A stretch of DNA of 64,000 nucleotides from Eleusine coracana subsp. coracana (Eukaryota > Streptophyta > Magnoliopsida > Poales > Poaceae). Positions 1-11,587 of this stretch are shown here, piece after piece. The stretch covers positions 44,427,882 through 44,491,881 of the forward strand of contig CM064430.1 in the NCBI GenBank assembly GCA_032690845.1, read 5' to 3'. The translations under genes and the position numbers were made by a program. The notes under the pieces were generated by a model. That model made no database searches, was not told the origin of the DNA, and saw only the letters and a list, made by a program, of their open reading frames with translations. Positions within the stretch are counted from its first letter, which is position 1, and each line of letters starts with the position of its first letter.

Positions 1-117
1 GTCTCGAGGCGGTGAGATAGAGCAAAGAACCAATCCGACCGTCAATTTCCTGCATAAAACATATAAAATAAATAACCAATATAGTGGTTGGAGTTTATTA
101 CTAACAATTTCCACAAG
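1..117. other. Left flank, no feature recognised
   Basis: AT-rich sequence before the first LTR. No convincing coding frame, terminal repeat or RNA gene is visible. The last five bases (ACAAG, 113-117) would be the left target duplication of the following element, but no matching right copy is found. Confidence 0.5.
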
Positions 118-932
118 TGTTGGCAAATATTTGTATGCAGGTGATTTATCCATGTATTAGAGGGAAAACACAAGTAATTAGAGAAGGAAACACACTCACG
201 GCCAATCAGAGGACAACACACAGAACGAATGGCCCACATATAGAAAAAAATGCCTCAACAACCGACCTAAGCATGTCAGAGGACAGGAGGGCCGATCTAT
301 CGGTGTGCAAGAGAAGAGTGGGGGCCATTGGGCCCCATCCATGTTCAGCCAAACATGCTTGTTCGATCAAAGGCGGAGTGGACCCAATGGGGCCCGCCTT
401 TCTATGGCGGTTCTCCACCGCCTTTCCTACGTCAGTTCTCCCCCTTAGGGAGTGAGTTACCGCCTCCTGGAACTGTCCTCGCCATTCCCTATATAAGGAA
501 GAGAGTGCCTCTCATTTTCCATAGACAAGAAAACAGTTTAGAGCTCCACTCCAAAGACATTAGCACTGCCAAACTGCTTAGAAAATAGGGAGCGAGTGAG
601 GGAGAGTTTGGGCAAGCGCCAGGTTTGTCAGTGATCTGTTGGATGGAGTATGTCGTAGAGCTGTTGGCCGGAGTCGCCTGTGGATGCAGAGGTAAGCCGA
701 TGCCTGAAGTAAGTAGTAATAGACCAAACCTATCTTAATATAGGATACTTGACTATAGGAATCCTCTCTACCCTCTACCTATCATATTGTTGATGTCCTT
801 GGATGGACTAGCTTAGAAGATTAGTACACACACATTCCCTATGATTCGATAACCTAAAATACTCCTAGGTGAAGTGCTACATTGGTATGCGTGTAGTTGC
901 AGATTCATTTATGATCGTAAGAAATACAAACG
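118..932 (+). repeat. 5' LTR of an old Ty3/gypsy element
   Basis: The segment begins TGTTGGCAAATATTTG and ends AAATACAAACG, a decayed TG...CA pair with matching TGTTGG/CCAACA logic. A diverged relative at 24300-25150 ends in AAATACCAACA, which fixes the 3' boundary. A TATA box lies at 489-498 and a primer binding site follows at 941. Compared with the relative, this copy lacks roughly 290 bp between its leader motif and the TCGTAGAG motif near 650. An inverted fragment of the same family lies at 30657-30830. Confidence 0.7.
489..498 (+). promoter_or_regulatory. LTR TATA box
   Basis: CTATATAAGG, followed by the conserved GAAGAGAGTGCCTCTC segment. The same TATA and downstream sequence occur at 24415-24424 in the related LTR, which supports a U3/R boundary shortly downstream. 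Confidence 0.6.
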
Positions 933-940
933 AGCATTTC

Positions 941-958
941 TGGTGCCGTTGCTAGGGA
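941..958 (+). other. Primer binding site, tRNA-Asp type, decayed
   Basis: TGGTGCCGTTGCTAGGGA sits eight bases past the LTR end. It differs at a few positions from TGGCGCCGTTGCCGGGGA, the sequence complementary to the 3' end of plant tRNA-Asp that primes Athila/Tat-type gypsy elements. This supports plus orientation for the element. Confidence 0.65.
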
Positions 959-1038
959 ATGATTGTTGTATCATCTTCGTACCTTGTTCGTCCTCATATC
1001 TTTTTTTCTTTCCCTTTTATTTCTTTCATCATTCCACC

Positions 1039-1748
1039 ATGGAGCAACCCGCCATTCTATCCTTTTCTGCTCCAAAGGGCGAGTTTTTTGAGCCACCACT
1101 GACTGCGGACCCAATTCACACATCTGGCTATGAACTCCGTCCTGGCTTTATAACCATGGTTTGGGAGCAATCCTTCTCTGGTCTGGATTTTGAAAATCCT
1201 TATGATCATTTGCGAGAATTTGAGTATTTGTGTTCATGTTTGTTCATCAACGGCATGACACATGAAACTCTAAAGTCGAAATGGTTTCCCTTCTCCCTCA
1301 TGGAGAGGGCGAAGCAATGGTACACTCATATTGTTGGGAGTGTACATGGTGATTAGGAGAAGTTGTGGGATATATTTTTTCTTGCGTTCTTCTCACAATC
1401 CTGTATTGTCTCCTCTTCGTATGGAAATTCTCTGCTTCTGCAAAGTGAGAAGGAATCTACTAGAGCAGCTTGGGCCATGATCTCGTTGCTACTACAATCT
1501 AGCCCAGACTTGTCTATACCTGATGAAATGTTGCTTCAACACTTTTAATCAGGTTTAAACAAGGCATCTACCCAATACTTAGACATCACCGTTGGAGAAT
1601 CGTTCATCCATAAGACTGCAATAGAAGGAAGAGCAATCCTAGACCGTAGCTTAGAAAAGTCATCCTTCTTAGCCAACCTTAGTGAGCCCCTCCAGGAGGA
1701 AGCTACGTCGAGCCGCACGGACACCTCAATTGCCAAATTTGAACCCAT
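1039..1748 (+). pseudogene. Ty3/gypsy gag, broken
   Basis: Translation starts at an ATG in ACCATGG context about 80 bp after the primer site. The first 106 codons contain the gypsy gag pattern ENPYDHLREFEYLCSCLFING followed by KSKWFPFSLMERAKQWY, typical of the Retrotrans_gag domain of Athila/Tat-like elements. A TAG at about 1354 ends this frame. Gag-like sequence continues in other frames at 1363-1548 (AWAMISLLLQSSPDL) and on to about 1748 (QYLDITVGESFIHKTAIEG), so at least two stops or shifts break it. It cannot encode a working capsid protein. The gag assignment is firm; the lineage is inferred. Confidence 0.75.
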
Positions 1749-2699
1749 ACTTGTTTATCCCCTGATTTAACTTTTGAGCCATCCCACAAACATCGAACAC
1801 TGGAGGAAGAAGAAATTCAATCTCCAGAGTTCTCTTTTGAATTCGAGGAAGGTCTTTTTAAAGACTTTGGGAGCGCCTTGAATTATTGTTCCAAAAAGGT
1901 CTGTCCTCATCATTCTTGAGAGGACGGAAATCCAACCTATGAGGATCCCTCAATAGCTAAATTCGAACCCATAGCTCTCTCATCTCTAAATTTTGTTGTG
2001 GATACCTCTTAGAAGGAAGAAGAAATTCTACCTTTAGTATTGCCAGTCGAATTCGAGGAAAGCATACTTGATGGTCCTAGAAAACCTTGAATTACATATG
2101 GCAAAAGAAGTCTATGGTATTTTCTTTGCGTCCTGGTCCTTTCCAAGAAGCAATTCCAAAGACGGCCAAGAGTAAGCAATGGTTGAATGAAGAAAAGCGC
2201 TATTTCAATGCTACCCAAATCCATTTGCCTTCCACAACAATTCCTTGTCATAAACCAAGAAATGTCATAGAGGCCGTTTATAATCCCACCATAGGAGTTA
2301 ATATCATCCCTGAATACATAGCAAGCCAGCTTGTGGGTGATATACCTCTATAGCCAATTGACACACTCTACAAGGATTCCTTGGGAGTAGCCTTTTTCAT
2401 TTCTAGTGATCGCAAGGGTCATACCAATCAAGATAGGAAAAGTTGAGCTTCACCTAGACTTCCATGTCTTTTCTATCATCGATTTTGAACTCCTCCTAGG
2501 CTACCCATTAGAGAAGCTTCATCTTCTAGGTACATCTCAAGGGAGCCTTACTAAAAAGCTTAGGGAAAGAGCTTTCACCACCAAGACCTTTTTCTCAAAA
2601 AATCCATTAGGGAGGCCTCATCTCGAGCATTCTCCGCTTGAGAAAGGATGTTTGTTTCCCAACTTGCATTGCCAAAGCATGTTCTTTATGAGAACATGA
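1749..2699 (+). pseudogene. Degenerate protease-like region of the gypsy element
   Basis: Short frames at 2087-2353 and 2406-2699 read NPTIGVNIIPEYIASQLVGD and then KVELHLDFHVFSIIDFELLLGYPL. This is the layout of a retropepsin-like fold in gypsy elements, in which the second part resembles the conserved hydrophobic-LLGRP segment. The catalytic Asp-Ser/Thr-Gly is not recognisable and stops separate the pieces. No reverse transcriptase or integrase follows, so the element was internally deleted before or after the 3381 insertion. 1749-2086 has only fragments. Confidence 0.5.
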
Positions 2700-3375
2700 A
2701 GCTTTTCAACCAAGAAGATGACAATAAGGGAGAAACTCCAAAATCTTTTGAAGCCGAACCGTCACCTTCCATGGCTAAACCTTTTTCCTCTAGCCCTCAC
2801 TAATCTTTTCTCAATGGATCATGAACCAACCATGACATTTATCGATGAAATAGGCAACCTACCCACACATTTGCGCAGCTAGCACTGATATCTGTTAATG
2901 AAAAACTAACCATAAAATTTCCATATTGCACCTTGTATCAATCAAATTATTAAACAATTTACTTAAAAGCTAAATTACACTCTTAATGGAGTAACACATT
3001 TTTTATATTGATTTTCTTAATGCATGGATCTTGCCATTTATTTATAATTAATTAGTTTTGCATATGTGGGCTTGGGTGGAGGGGGTGGGGGGCTGAATAG
3101 GTTGTTTCAGTTGGTGTTAACACTACAGTTTAGCATACCATGCCGCATCTTTCACCCTGTACGGATCTTCGAAATGACAAAGTCTGGTGGTCTAGGCGAT
3201 GGTAAAAAGGCTCACCCATAGAGAGCACTAGGTGCCCTGGACTCTCAAGAGACATGGAGGAAGACATGGCCGAACTGAGAACATCACACTTCATCTTCCA
3301 CAACTGACATTAATTGTTACCCACAGGCATCTTTGTGAGGCCTAGCACGTATTGCCTATCAAATTTTTGTGTAGC
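2700..3375. other. Non-coding remnant interrupted by the Sirevirus-like insertion
   Basis: AT-rich sequence with a purine-rich stretch GGGTGGAGGGGGTGGGGGGC near 3074-3096 that could be an old polypurine tract. No coding frame is recognised. It resumes at 23720 after the 20 kb insertion. Confidence 0.4.
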
Positions 3376-3380
3376 TTTTA
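3376..3380. repeat. Target site duplication TTTTA, left copy
   Basis: TTTTA immediately precedes the TG of the 5' LTR and is repeated exactly at 23715-23719 after the CA of the 3' LTR. Five bases is the usual integrase footprint of Ty1/copia elements. Confidence 0.9.
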
Positions 3381-3969
3381 TGTAAGCTTCATGACCATTG
3401 ATGATTAGATCCCCAAGGTATGGATGTTTTGGTGATAGATGACAACTATGAAATTGTGGGCTAATATCTACACAAGTATTGTCTATATAGGAATCATCTC
3501 TAAACTCTATTATAAATCATATGGATGATGGTTGCCTTGGTGATGGATGACAATGACCACAAGCATGGAGGCTTACGAACTTGATGGAGTCCAAGGGTCG
3601 ATGGAGATGGATCAAAGCGGAGAACAAGCTATGGTGTAAGTGTTTGGAACACTTGAGTAGTTGTTAGGGCTTTGAGTCCATAGGAAAAACCATACTATCA
3701 AGGGGGTCTAGGTCATTGTCTTAGGTCATGTCTAGTCGGTGATGTGCAAGGTTGCTCGGTGAAATCACAGGCACTAGGTGACAGTGGAGAAGCCAAGGAG
3801 CTGTTCGGAGAAGCCAGGAAACAAAGTCAAGCGAGAACGACAAGTTTCAGCTTCTGGACATAGAGATCGGACAGAGGGGTTAGTAGAGACCAGAATGTAC
3901 GGTCACTATGTGGAGTTGTCCAGGACTTAGTGCGAGGAGCAGGAAGTCTGTCAGCAGGAGACTCTGTAC

Positions 3970-4211
3970 AGACCAGACGGTCCGGTCTGCTGACCGGACG
4001 GTCCGGTCAGTAGGAGTGCAGGAACGGTAGAGAGGGTGTATTTCGCGAAGGCTCCTGGAATGGAGAGAGAAATGGACCGGATGGTCCGGTCCAGTGACCG
4101 GGCAGTCGGGTCAGTATAGGAAATTGTCTGGACAAAACTATCAATGGCTGGGAGAGCCGTTACCAGAGTGACTGGACGGTCCGGTCAGGCAGTGACCGGA
4201 CAGTTCGGTCT
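3970..4211 (+). promoter_or_regulatory. Palindrome cluster GACCGGACNGTCCGGTC upstream of the LTR promoter
   Basis: Several perfect or near-perfect copies lie here, among them 3970-3988, 3991-4009 and 4171-4211. They sit 60 to 300 bp upstream of the TATA box. Sireviruses are known to carry conserved palindromic motifs in the LTR control region; this matches that pattern. The matching cluster in the 3' LTR is at about 22613-22860, and further copies lie internally at 7980-8193. Confidence 0.75.
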
Positions 4212-4264
4212 GGATGTCCAGAAAGGCAATTTCATGGAGCAACGCCTAGTTTGAGGTTGGGAGC

Positions 4265-4273
4265 CTATATAAC
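4265..4273 (+). promoter_or_regulatory. LTR TATA box
   Basis: CTATATAAC, conserved in the 3' LTR at 22908-22916, located just downstream of the palindrome cluster. It is the likely core promoter for the element's genomic RNA. Confidence 0.6.
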
Positions 4274-5071
4274 TTCGTTGCTGGGTCTTGGAGACCTCTC
4301 TTGGCCAGTGGAATACCTGAGAGTATTTGGTAAGGTCCAAGAGGAAAAGAGAGGAGAGCACTAGGAGATATTGCATATCTTGAGAGTGCTAGAGAAGAGT
4401 AGCTTGAGCATCTTGCACATCTAAGGCTAGGGTGTTCTTGAGGGTGTGATCTAGATTGTTACTCTTGGTCTATGGTGAGACCTAGACCGGTTAGGTGTCG
4501 GTGATCGAGCCTATCGTGATCGGTTGTGAAGGCTGTCACACGTTTGTACACGGTTTGATCCCGTCGGTGAAAGGGGCATCGCTAGTGAGCGCCCGTGTCG
4601 GTTCGGGGAGTCCGGCAAGTTCTCGAGGGATGCGAGCTTGTGCTTTGTGCAGCGGTGATGCACACCGTGTCTTCACTCTAGGAGTGATTGTGGGCTCGTG
4701 GGCGAGAACTCCACTTGGTGGCGGGAGGGACCGGGACTCCGGCGGGAGTGGTCCAACGAGGATTTAGGGGAAGGCACCATCCTTCCGAGACCTCGGGAAA
4801 AATCATGAGTATTCATTGATCCTTCTCTTTACTATTCCGCAATTGCGTGCTCTTGAGAGTAGGGTGAATTGTGGCTTGCATAGTCTAGTATGATTGGCTT
4901 CCGCTCTTTATCTTATCATGAACACTAGCATGTGTAGGATCTTAGTCTACTATAATTTCTTAGGTTCCTTATCTTGTTAGACACAAGTGGTGGAATTTGA
5001 AGTAATTGGATTCATGAGCGGCTTACCGATTCAACCCCCCCCCCTCTCGGTACGCCTTTGGTCCTTACAAG

Positions 5072-5084
5072 TGGTATCAGAGCC
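5072..5084 (+). other. Primer binding site, initiator tRNA-Met
   Basis: TGGTATCAGAGCC begins two bases after the LTR end. It is complementary to the 3' end of initiator methionine tRNA, the standard copia primer. Confidence 0.92.
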
Positions 5085-5122
5085 AAGTGCTCATCTTTGA
5101 GGCTTCACCGCCTTGAGTAAGG

Positions 5123-7309
5123 ATGCCGGGACCGGCGGGGAGTGTTCCCATATTCAATGGTGAGGACTATGCTTATTGGAAGGCTCGCATGCAAACCTAC
5201 CTTCAGTCCCTTGATCCAGAGATATGGACGGTCACTCACGAGTCCAATGCGGATGCGAACCTACTTGAGCCTGACTACATTAAGTGTAATGCTAAGGCCA
5301 AGAATGCTTTGTTTGCTTGCATCTCTAAGGATGTTTTCGCTTAGCTAGACGCTAGTTCCTCAGCACATGGTATCTGGACTGAGATTCAGGGGCTCTATGA
5401 TGGCACGAGTGATGTCAAAGAGGAAAGATACTATGTGCTGAAGAACAAGTATGATAACTTCACTAGATTGCCACATGAGAGAGGTAACACTGTTCATTCT
5501 CATTTTCATGTACTAGTGGACGAGATCAATGCACTTGGGGATGATTTCAAGATGAAGCCCATTGAGGTGATAAGAAGATTCTTGAGGCTATTCAAAAACC
5601 CCAAGTATGAGTCCGTCATCACCTTCATCTTGTAAGGTGACCTCAAGACCAAGATCATGAAGGAAATACTTGGCAAGATCACCGCCTTCGAGAGCTATAA
5701 GTTGGCATTGGATGATCCTCAACCATCCAATCTTGCTCTACCGGCTGATAAGCAAGAATCTAGCAAGAGCAAGAAGAACAAGATGGTGATCATTGAGGAT
5801 GATGATAAAGAAGATGATGATGAGGATGACTTGACCGAGGACTTGACTCTTCTTATGAAGAAGATGAAGAACTTCAAGAACAAGTTTTCTTCCAAGTCAA
5901 GGGGCAAGTGCTTCAGTTGTGGCTCAAAGAATCACTTTGTCCGAGAGTGCCCAAAGCCCAAGAAAGAAGCATTCAAGTCACAAGACTCAAGTGAAGAAGA
6001 AGAAGAAGACCCCAAGGCCAAGCATAAGAAGAAGAGGTACTTCAACAAGGACAAGAGCAAAGGCAAAGGCAAAGATCTACAAGAAGAAGTTCTCTCGCAA
6101 GGTCTTGTTGGAGAGTAGAGAAGCGACAACTCAAGTGATGAGTCTTCTTCCTCAAGTGATGAAGAACCGGTCGGTCTAGCCGTGATTAAGACCACACCAA
6201 CACGAGCTCTTCCTCCACCTCCCATGTGCCTCATGGCCACGAGCCAACTTGGGGAGAGTGAGGATGAGAGCAACGACGATAGCGGTGATGAGGAGCTCTC
6301 ATGTGCCGAGCTTTGGAATATGCTTGAGCAAGCCCGCGACATCGCTGTCAAGAAATACAAAATGTTGGATGTGGTAAGAAAAGAGTGTAAGTTGGCTAAG
6401 GACCGTGTTGGTGAGCTTGAGAGTGAGCTCAAGGACCTTGTCACATCTCATGAGGCCCTAAACAAGAGTTATGACAAACTCAAGGGTGATCATGTAGAGC
6501 TTCATGAGAAGTGCAAGGCCCTTGAGATCACTTACGAGGCCATCAATGTTGAGAACCTTGCCTCTCCCTTCCCTAGTTCATCTAAGAGTGATGCTTCTAC
6601 TATGTGTGATGAACTAACCACCTCGGTCGAGGTTTCTTCTCTTGAGCCATTTGTTTTGGAAGAATATCACAAGCTCAAGGAAGAGATGAAGATAGTGATG
6701 GATGGCTTTAAGAGGCTCACACGTGGTAGAGCCATCCACAAGGAGATTCTTGGAAGGAATCTTGTGAACAATGTCTCCCACCAGGGACTTGGCTCATATC
6801 CCGCCACCATCGATATCATAGGGACCAGTGATTCCATCCCCGCATGGATCAAACCCCTTCTCGCCGATGACTACTATTGTGAGAGGTGTTGCAAGGATGA
6901 CCACACCACCAAAGATTGTCCCATGGTGAGAAGTTCCATTGTTTTACCTAACGCTAACTTGATCCATGAGAACACACATTTCAAGCTTTTTAGGAACAAG
7001 GATGGCAAGGTGAAAGCTAAGGCCTTGGGACCACCAAACAGGAAAAGGAAGGTCAAGAGCATATGGGTACCTAAGTGCATTGTTGATCTTGAAGAGATCG
7101 GCTACGTACAAGTGGGTGCCCAAGAACAAGACCTAAATGGTGGTGGTGGTGGACCGAGCGCTTTCATGAAGATCATGCAAAGTCCACCACAAGTGACATG
7201 GACCTCAACGACCTATCTACTCATGAGGGAGGTAACCGTGTTTGTCTCTTGTAGTTGTAGTGTGTTTTTCTTTCCCTTGCATTGTATGGTAATTAGGACT
7301 CCTTTGTGA
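5123..7309 (+). pseudogene. gag: Sirevirus-type gag, one frame with three nonsense codons
   Basis: A single reading frame of 729 codons runs from the ATG at 5123 (38 bp past the primer site) to the TGA at 7307. It is broken only by TAG at 5342, TAA at 5633 and TAG at 6116. The N-terminal part (NGEDYAYWKARMQTYLQSLD) is the copia gag/UBN2 type. A zinc knuckle C-x2-C-x4-H-x4-C (CFSCGSKNHFVREC) lies at about 5909-5950, followed by Lys- and Asp/Glu-rich stretches. A long heptad-like segment at about 6300-6560 predicts a coiled coil. A second knuckle, CERCCKDDHTTKDC, is at about 6878-6919. The size and coiled coil fit Sirevirus gag. No protease follows. Antisense ORFs across this region are shadows of its acidic codons. 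Confidence 0.85.
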
Positions 7310-8279
7310 CTAGTATGCTTTGCAATCCATGCATGTGTAAATAACTAAAAGAAAAACACATAAAAATTAGGCAATGTCTAACCCATCCAAGATAGCTATA
7401 AGCAAGGGGGAGTGCTTGAGATGGTGGTTTGACTTCTCTCAAGGCAAGGGCATGGCTTATAGTGAGTAAGCTTGGGAGGGGATCAAACTTGACATTGGTA
7501 GGTTTCCTTTGTGTCTTGTTCTTTAATATTGCTTACATTCATATGGCATGTTTACTTTCTTTGCATATGTAAAATGCTTGTTGCATGCATCATATAGGAA
7601 ACACAAAGGAGGCTTGTCCCACTTGGAGATATTTGTGCCTCATGCTCTATATGAGTTACATCTCCATAAGTGTGACCAAAGGAAAGGATTGTGCTTCATG
7701 CCATTTAGCAAGCTCTTATGAACTTCGAGGTTAAATCTACTCGCGTGGTTCATAGACTAAGGCTCATACATACCCTTTGGTTCTTATTTTCCTTGGTTCT
7801 TTTTTCTACTCGATCTTTCATTTGGCATTTACGTAAATTATGAGGCCATAGAGTGCCACTATTTGAAAATGAGTGTTTGAGAGTTCCCTCTATATTTCAA
7901 GTGCGGTGTTTATTTGTGTGTTTAGCGAGGGCACTTAGAAAATGTAGAAAATCCTTGTCTCGGCATTTTTCTGGAAGTGACTGTACGGTCCGGTCATATG
8001 ACCATATAGTCCGATCTATGCAACAATGCACAGTACTTCGGGAGAAAGAAAATGGAGACCGGACAAAACTCTTATAAAGACCGGACTGTCCGGTCTACAC
8101 CCCTTCTGGTTCTCTAGATCTCTGATTATCAGATATCCCAAAGTGACCGGACAGTCCGGTCTACAAAGCGGACCGTCCGATCAGTTCGCTTGGACGCGCA
8201 TTGCAAATCCGGATCTTGACCGTTGATCGTGTCATCGTGTGATCTCGGCCATCCATTGATAATTTGACCTAGGTCGAAG
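7310..8279 (+). promoter_or_regulatory. Inter-gene region with purine tract and internal palindromes
   Basis: No coding frame is supported. 7400-7417 carries AAGCAAGGGGGAGTGC, a polypurine-like motif. At 7980-8193 the LTR palindrome recurs as diverged and perfect copies (GACCGGACTGTCCGGTC near 8077-8097; ACCGGACAGTCCGGT near 8147-8161). Their placement upstream of a GC-rich leader suggests a second, internal promoter for the unit that resumes at 18412. That role is inferred. Confidence 0.5.
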
Positions 8280-8495
8280 TCAGGAAGACCTTGTCTTCTT
8301 CCCCGTTCTTCGTCCAAAGCCGAGAACACGTTTTGAACCCGCCGCCGCATCAGCCGACTTCGCCATTGTTGTCGACCTCGCCAGCTCTCCCTCGCACTCG
8401 TGCGTTGCTGCCTCCGGCCACACGAGTCGTCGCGTGCCACCGCTCGCCCGCACCCGCGCGCACAGCGCCGCCGCCTCCACTAATGCGCAAGCCGC
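8280..8495 (+). other. GC-rich leader of the second unit, left part
   Basis: Strong shift to GC with many CCG/GCC triplets, as in 5' ends of grass genes. It ends at GCCGC, the target duplication of the nested element, and continues at 18412-18620 with the same composition. No reliable ORF crosses both halves. It may be an untranslated first exon or a captured host exon. Confidence 0.5.
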
Positions 8496-10018
8496 TATTG
8501 GTCGATACTACGCACCCACTTATATACCGCAAGAGGATGCTGTACATTATAGCACTTTTTCCCTTGAATTGAGTATTCCAAGGTTTGTCATATCCACTCG
8601 GACCTTAGGGATTAATAAACAAAGTTAACAGTAAAAGATCTAGTCAAGGCTACTGTCGAGTTTGAGTTGCATGTGGGGAGACTGGCCAACGCAAACATGC
8701 ACCAGACAGCAAATCTGTCGTTGCGCCAATCGGTGCAGCATTGAGCTGATCGGCACACTAGCAAATCTGTGATTGCACCGATCAGCGCTGGAGTTGAGCC
8801 GATTGGTACATGAACAAATCTAAGCCAAAGTGCGCCAGATACCTCGTAAGCCTAAGCTGTTAAGTGAGTAGCCAGATATTTACTAGTGAGATCGTAATCA
8901 AAAAGTCTAATCAAATAGCATCATAATGGTAATTACATGGATCTATGAAAACCTATAATGGATAAGACCACCCACCTTTTCGATCGGCTCCTGATTTATC
9001 GTTGTCGAGAGGAAACCCTTAATCGCGTGAGTATCTTACCCTACTCGACTATCCAATAGTGTTGCGCAGGTTTAGTGCTATCACCGCTAAACCATACTAC
9101 TAGCATCATCAAGCAACCATAATCAATACAATGTACGAATACTATCCCGATCACCACGATAAAGATAATATCAACATACTTAGCCTAGAACTAAGCAATT
9201 GGAATAAGCACATGCATGATTACAGAATCAAGATAGGCAAATCACCAAAACCATCATCAACCAATTCGATCATCCTTGAGATACATAGAGTAAGATTCAT
9301 CACCGCTGAGATGGCCTACCTTGACGGATCAACTCTTACACCAATGGTTCTTGAAACTCAACTAGAGATCTATTCTATCGAGGTGAACCCCAGTGGCTCT
9401 AACTCACGAATCTGTTGTCCCTCTGACGCCTTCTGTCTTCTGTGGCCGAGGTTTACAAGTATATATAAGGGATCTACTCGTAAAGGACTCGGTTTCTAGC
9501 AAATAAGGCAGTTGCGCCGATCGGCGAAGGATTGCGCCGATCGGTGCAAGCCGTATCTTCTCTGGTTTCTCTTCCGAGTCGGTTCCTCTGTCTTCCACAG
9601 CTGCCATATGGACCTTTTCCTTTGAGATAAAGTCTTGTACTGCACGTCGAGATCTTGAAGTTCCATAAATCTTCTTAGGCAAATATCTTCAAGTGTCTTG
9701 CGTAGATAAGCTTCCATAAAACATGTTGAATGGGCCTCGATCACTTCTGTGGGCCAAAACGCCCTTGCGCCGATCAGCTCATGGGTTGCACCAATCGGCG
9801 CACTGGGCTTCTTCAGTGCTTTTCGTTGCTTCTGGACTCCTGTCCTCTTCCAGCATCACTTTAATTACCAAAATTACTTGTTTCTGTAATAAAGCTCTAA
9901 AACAACACATATACAAATATATAGGCAAAATCATAGGTAAATGGCCTAAATTGGCATCAATTATGCTCTAATTGGGGTTATATTCACATATAAAAGGGGC
10001 ACCTAGGAAGTGCCAACA
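8496..10018 (-). repeat. Element 3' LTR (1523 bp) of the Athila-like element
   Basis: Aligns with 16924-18406 throughout, at roughly nine identical bases in ten by eye. It contains several copies of the palindrome core GCGCCGATCGGCGC and variants (for example 9509-9549 and 9767-9800) and a TATATATA stretch at about 9458-9468 that could serve as TATA on the minus strand. Confidence 0.9.
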
Positions 10019-10040
10019 GTTCCCTCACACTTAAATCTTT
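10019..10040 (-). other. Polypurine tract of the Athila-like element
   Basis: Read on the minus strand, TTTAAGTGTGAGGGAAC directly precedes the LTR. A purine-rich run at this position primes plus-strand synthesis. Confidence 0.6.
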
Positions 10041-11587
10041 GCTCGTCCCAAGTAAAAGAAAGAAAAATTAAAGAACATACTCTCTCTATCATAAAAGATA
10101 TCTCAAATCAACAAATGTTGAGCATTGTTCTATTGTGGTGTATTTCATATTAGTATTCAGCAAAATAGTTCAAATATGGGCATTAGGCTTTAAAGTTTGT
10201 CCCCAAAGCAAAGTATCATGTCCAACTCACAAATTGTAACTTTTCCACACATGAAAATCACTTAAAATGTTGTTGTGAACATAAAGAATCTATCTTCCAA
10301 ATAATCCAAAGCAACAACTCATCTTTTAAATCACTCAACCTATATCTACATCATAATGATCAAATAATATTTGTGTAATAAGAGTAGCTTGGTGAGGTAA
10401 TTCAAGGATTGCAAACATAAATCAACAATATATTATAAAGCTAGGAGATTATTCTTTATTGAACTTACAGAAACTTAACAAGATGGCCATTTCAGAAAGA
10501 AAAACTTAGGAGGGACTCAAACTTTGAATATGTGGACATGTGCATAGCAAGGATTTGATCTTGGAAGAAAAAGGAACTCCCATTGTCAGATTGCACATGG
10601 TTGGAATGATTTATGGCTATATTAGAATGAATTTCGAGAATAAGCATGTCATATACCATCCCCCCACACTTAAAATTTTGCTAGTCCCTTAGCAAACAGT
10701 AGAGTTTTTCTCTTTTTTTTCTTTCTTTTTTTCTTTTTTTTTCCTTGTTTTTTGTTGCGCTGATCGGCTCTTAACCTGAACTCACCGGCATTTGTTGATA
10801 TTTGATTCTCCTGGCTTAAAATAAAGCCAGAAATATACAACGTGGTCAAGGAATGATACTCAACAAGACATTTTGGGTTTATGGTGGAATACTCAGCGGA
10901 ATTGAATTTTTGCATGAGTAATTCAAGGCTACGAAAAGATACACAAAGATTTGGCCATCTTAGTAAAGTTCATACCAACAAGAATTAAATCCAAACCAAA
11001 CTCAACCATTAGTTTAATGTTTATCTACATATCAAAGGCTCATGAGTATTGCTCAAAATATGGCATTGATAGGTAAGGATCTCGGAAACAATAAATTCCA
11101 TAGTTCACAACATGAAAATTTATTTATAAAAGATTGGCCCTAAGTTATCATCACAAATTGGATAATGCAAATGAAGCACATGGGTAATCAGAATTGCTCC
11201 ACATAAGACATATTTGCTGAATAATTGTTAAGTGTAAGTTCAAATTTTATTCAATGCTCAACATTATTTGGTCTTCCTCGACATTTTTCAAGAAAGAACA
11301 AGTAATTCAATTCTCCTAAAAGAGCATAACCGCCATCATTATATTAAGATCAAAACTCGAATACATGGTGATTATTTTTGCACACACTTGCATAAAAATA
11401 AAACTACTACTAACATACTTGCATAAAAGTAAGCACACTATTAACTACTACTAACACACTTGCATGAAAATAAACACACTCGATACATGGTTTCCCAACC
11501 CGCTCACACACACATAAGCAAATAAAGAAAAATATTACAAAAGATAAAAGAAAACGCAAACCGGGAAACAGATACATGTGGCAACTC
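10041..11587. other. AT-rich 3' untranslated region with a second polypurine tract
   Basis: No coding frame. At 10656-10677 the minus strand reads TTTTAAGTGTGGGGGGATGG, a stronger purine tract than the one next to the LTR. A duplicated internal tract of this kind is typical of grass Athila relatives. Repeated CACACTTGCATAAAAATAA-like units lie at about 11380-11480. Confidence 0.6.

Larger units (their letters stand above)
3381..5069 (+). repeat. 5' LTR (1689 bp) of the Sirevirus-like element
   Basis: It aligns along its whole length with 22024-23714. Over the stretches compared by eye the two copies differ at roughly one base in 12 to 20, mostly transitions. It contains a TATA box at 4265-4273, a cluster of GACCGGAC/GTCCGGTC palindromes at 3970-4211, and ends with a poly-C tract (5035-5044) and CGGTACGCC before CCTTACA. 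Confidence 0.9.

Noticed and set aside
5932..6444. 170-codon minus-strand frame rich in Ser and Leu
   Set aside because: Shadow of the Asp/Glu/Lys-rich gag codons on the plus strand.
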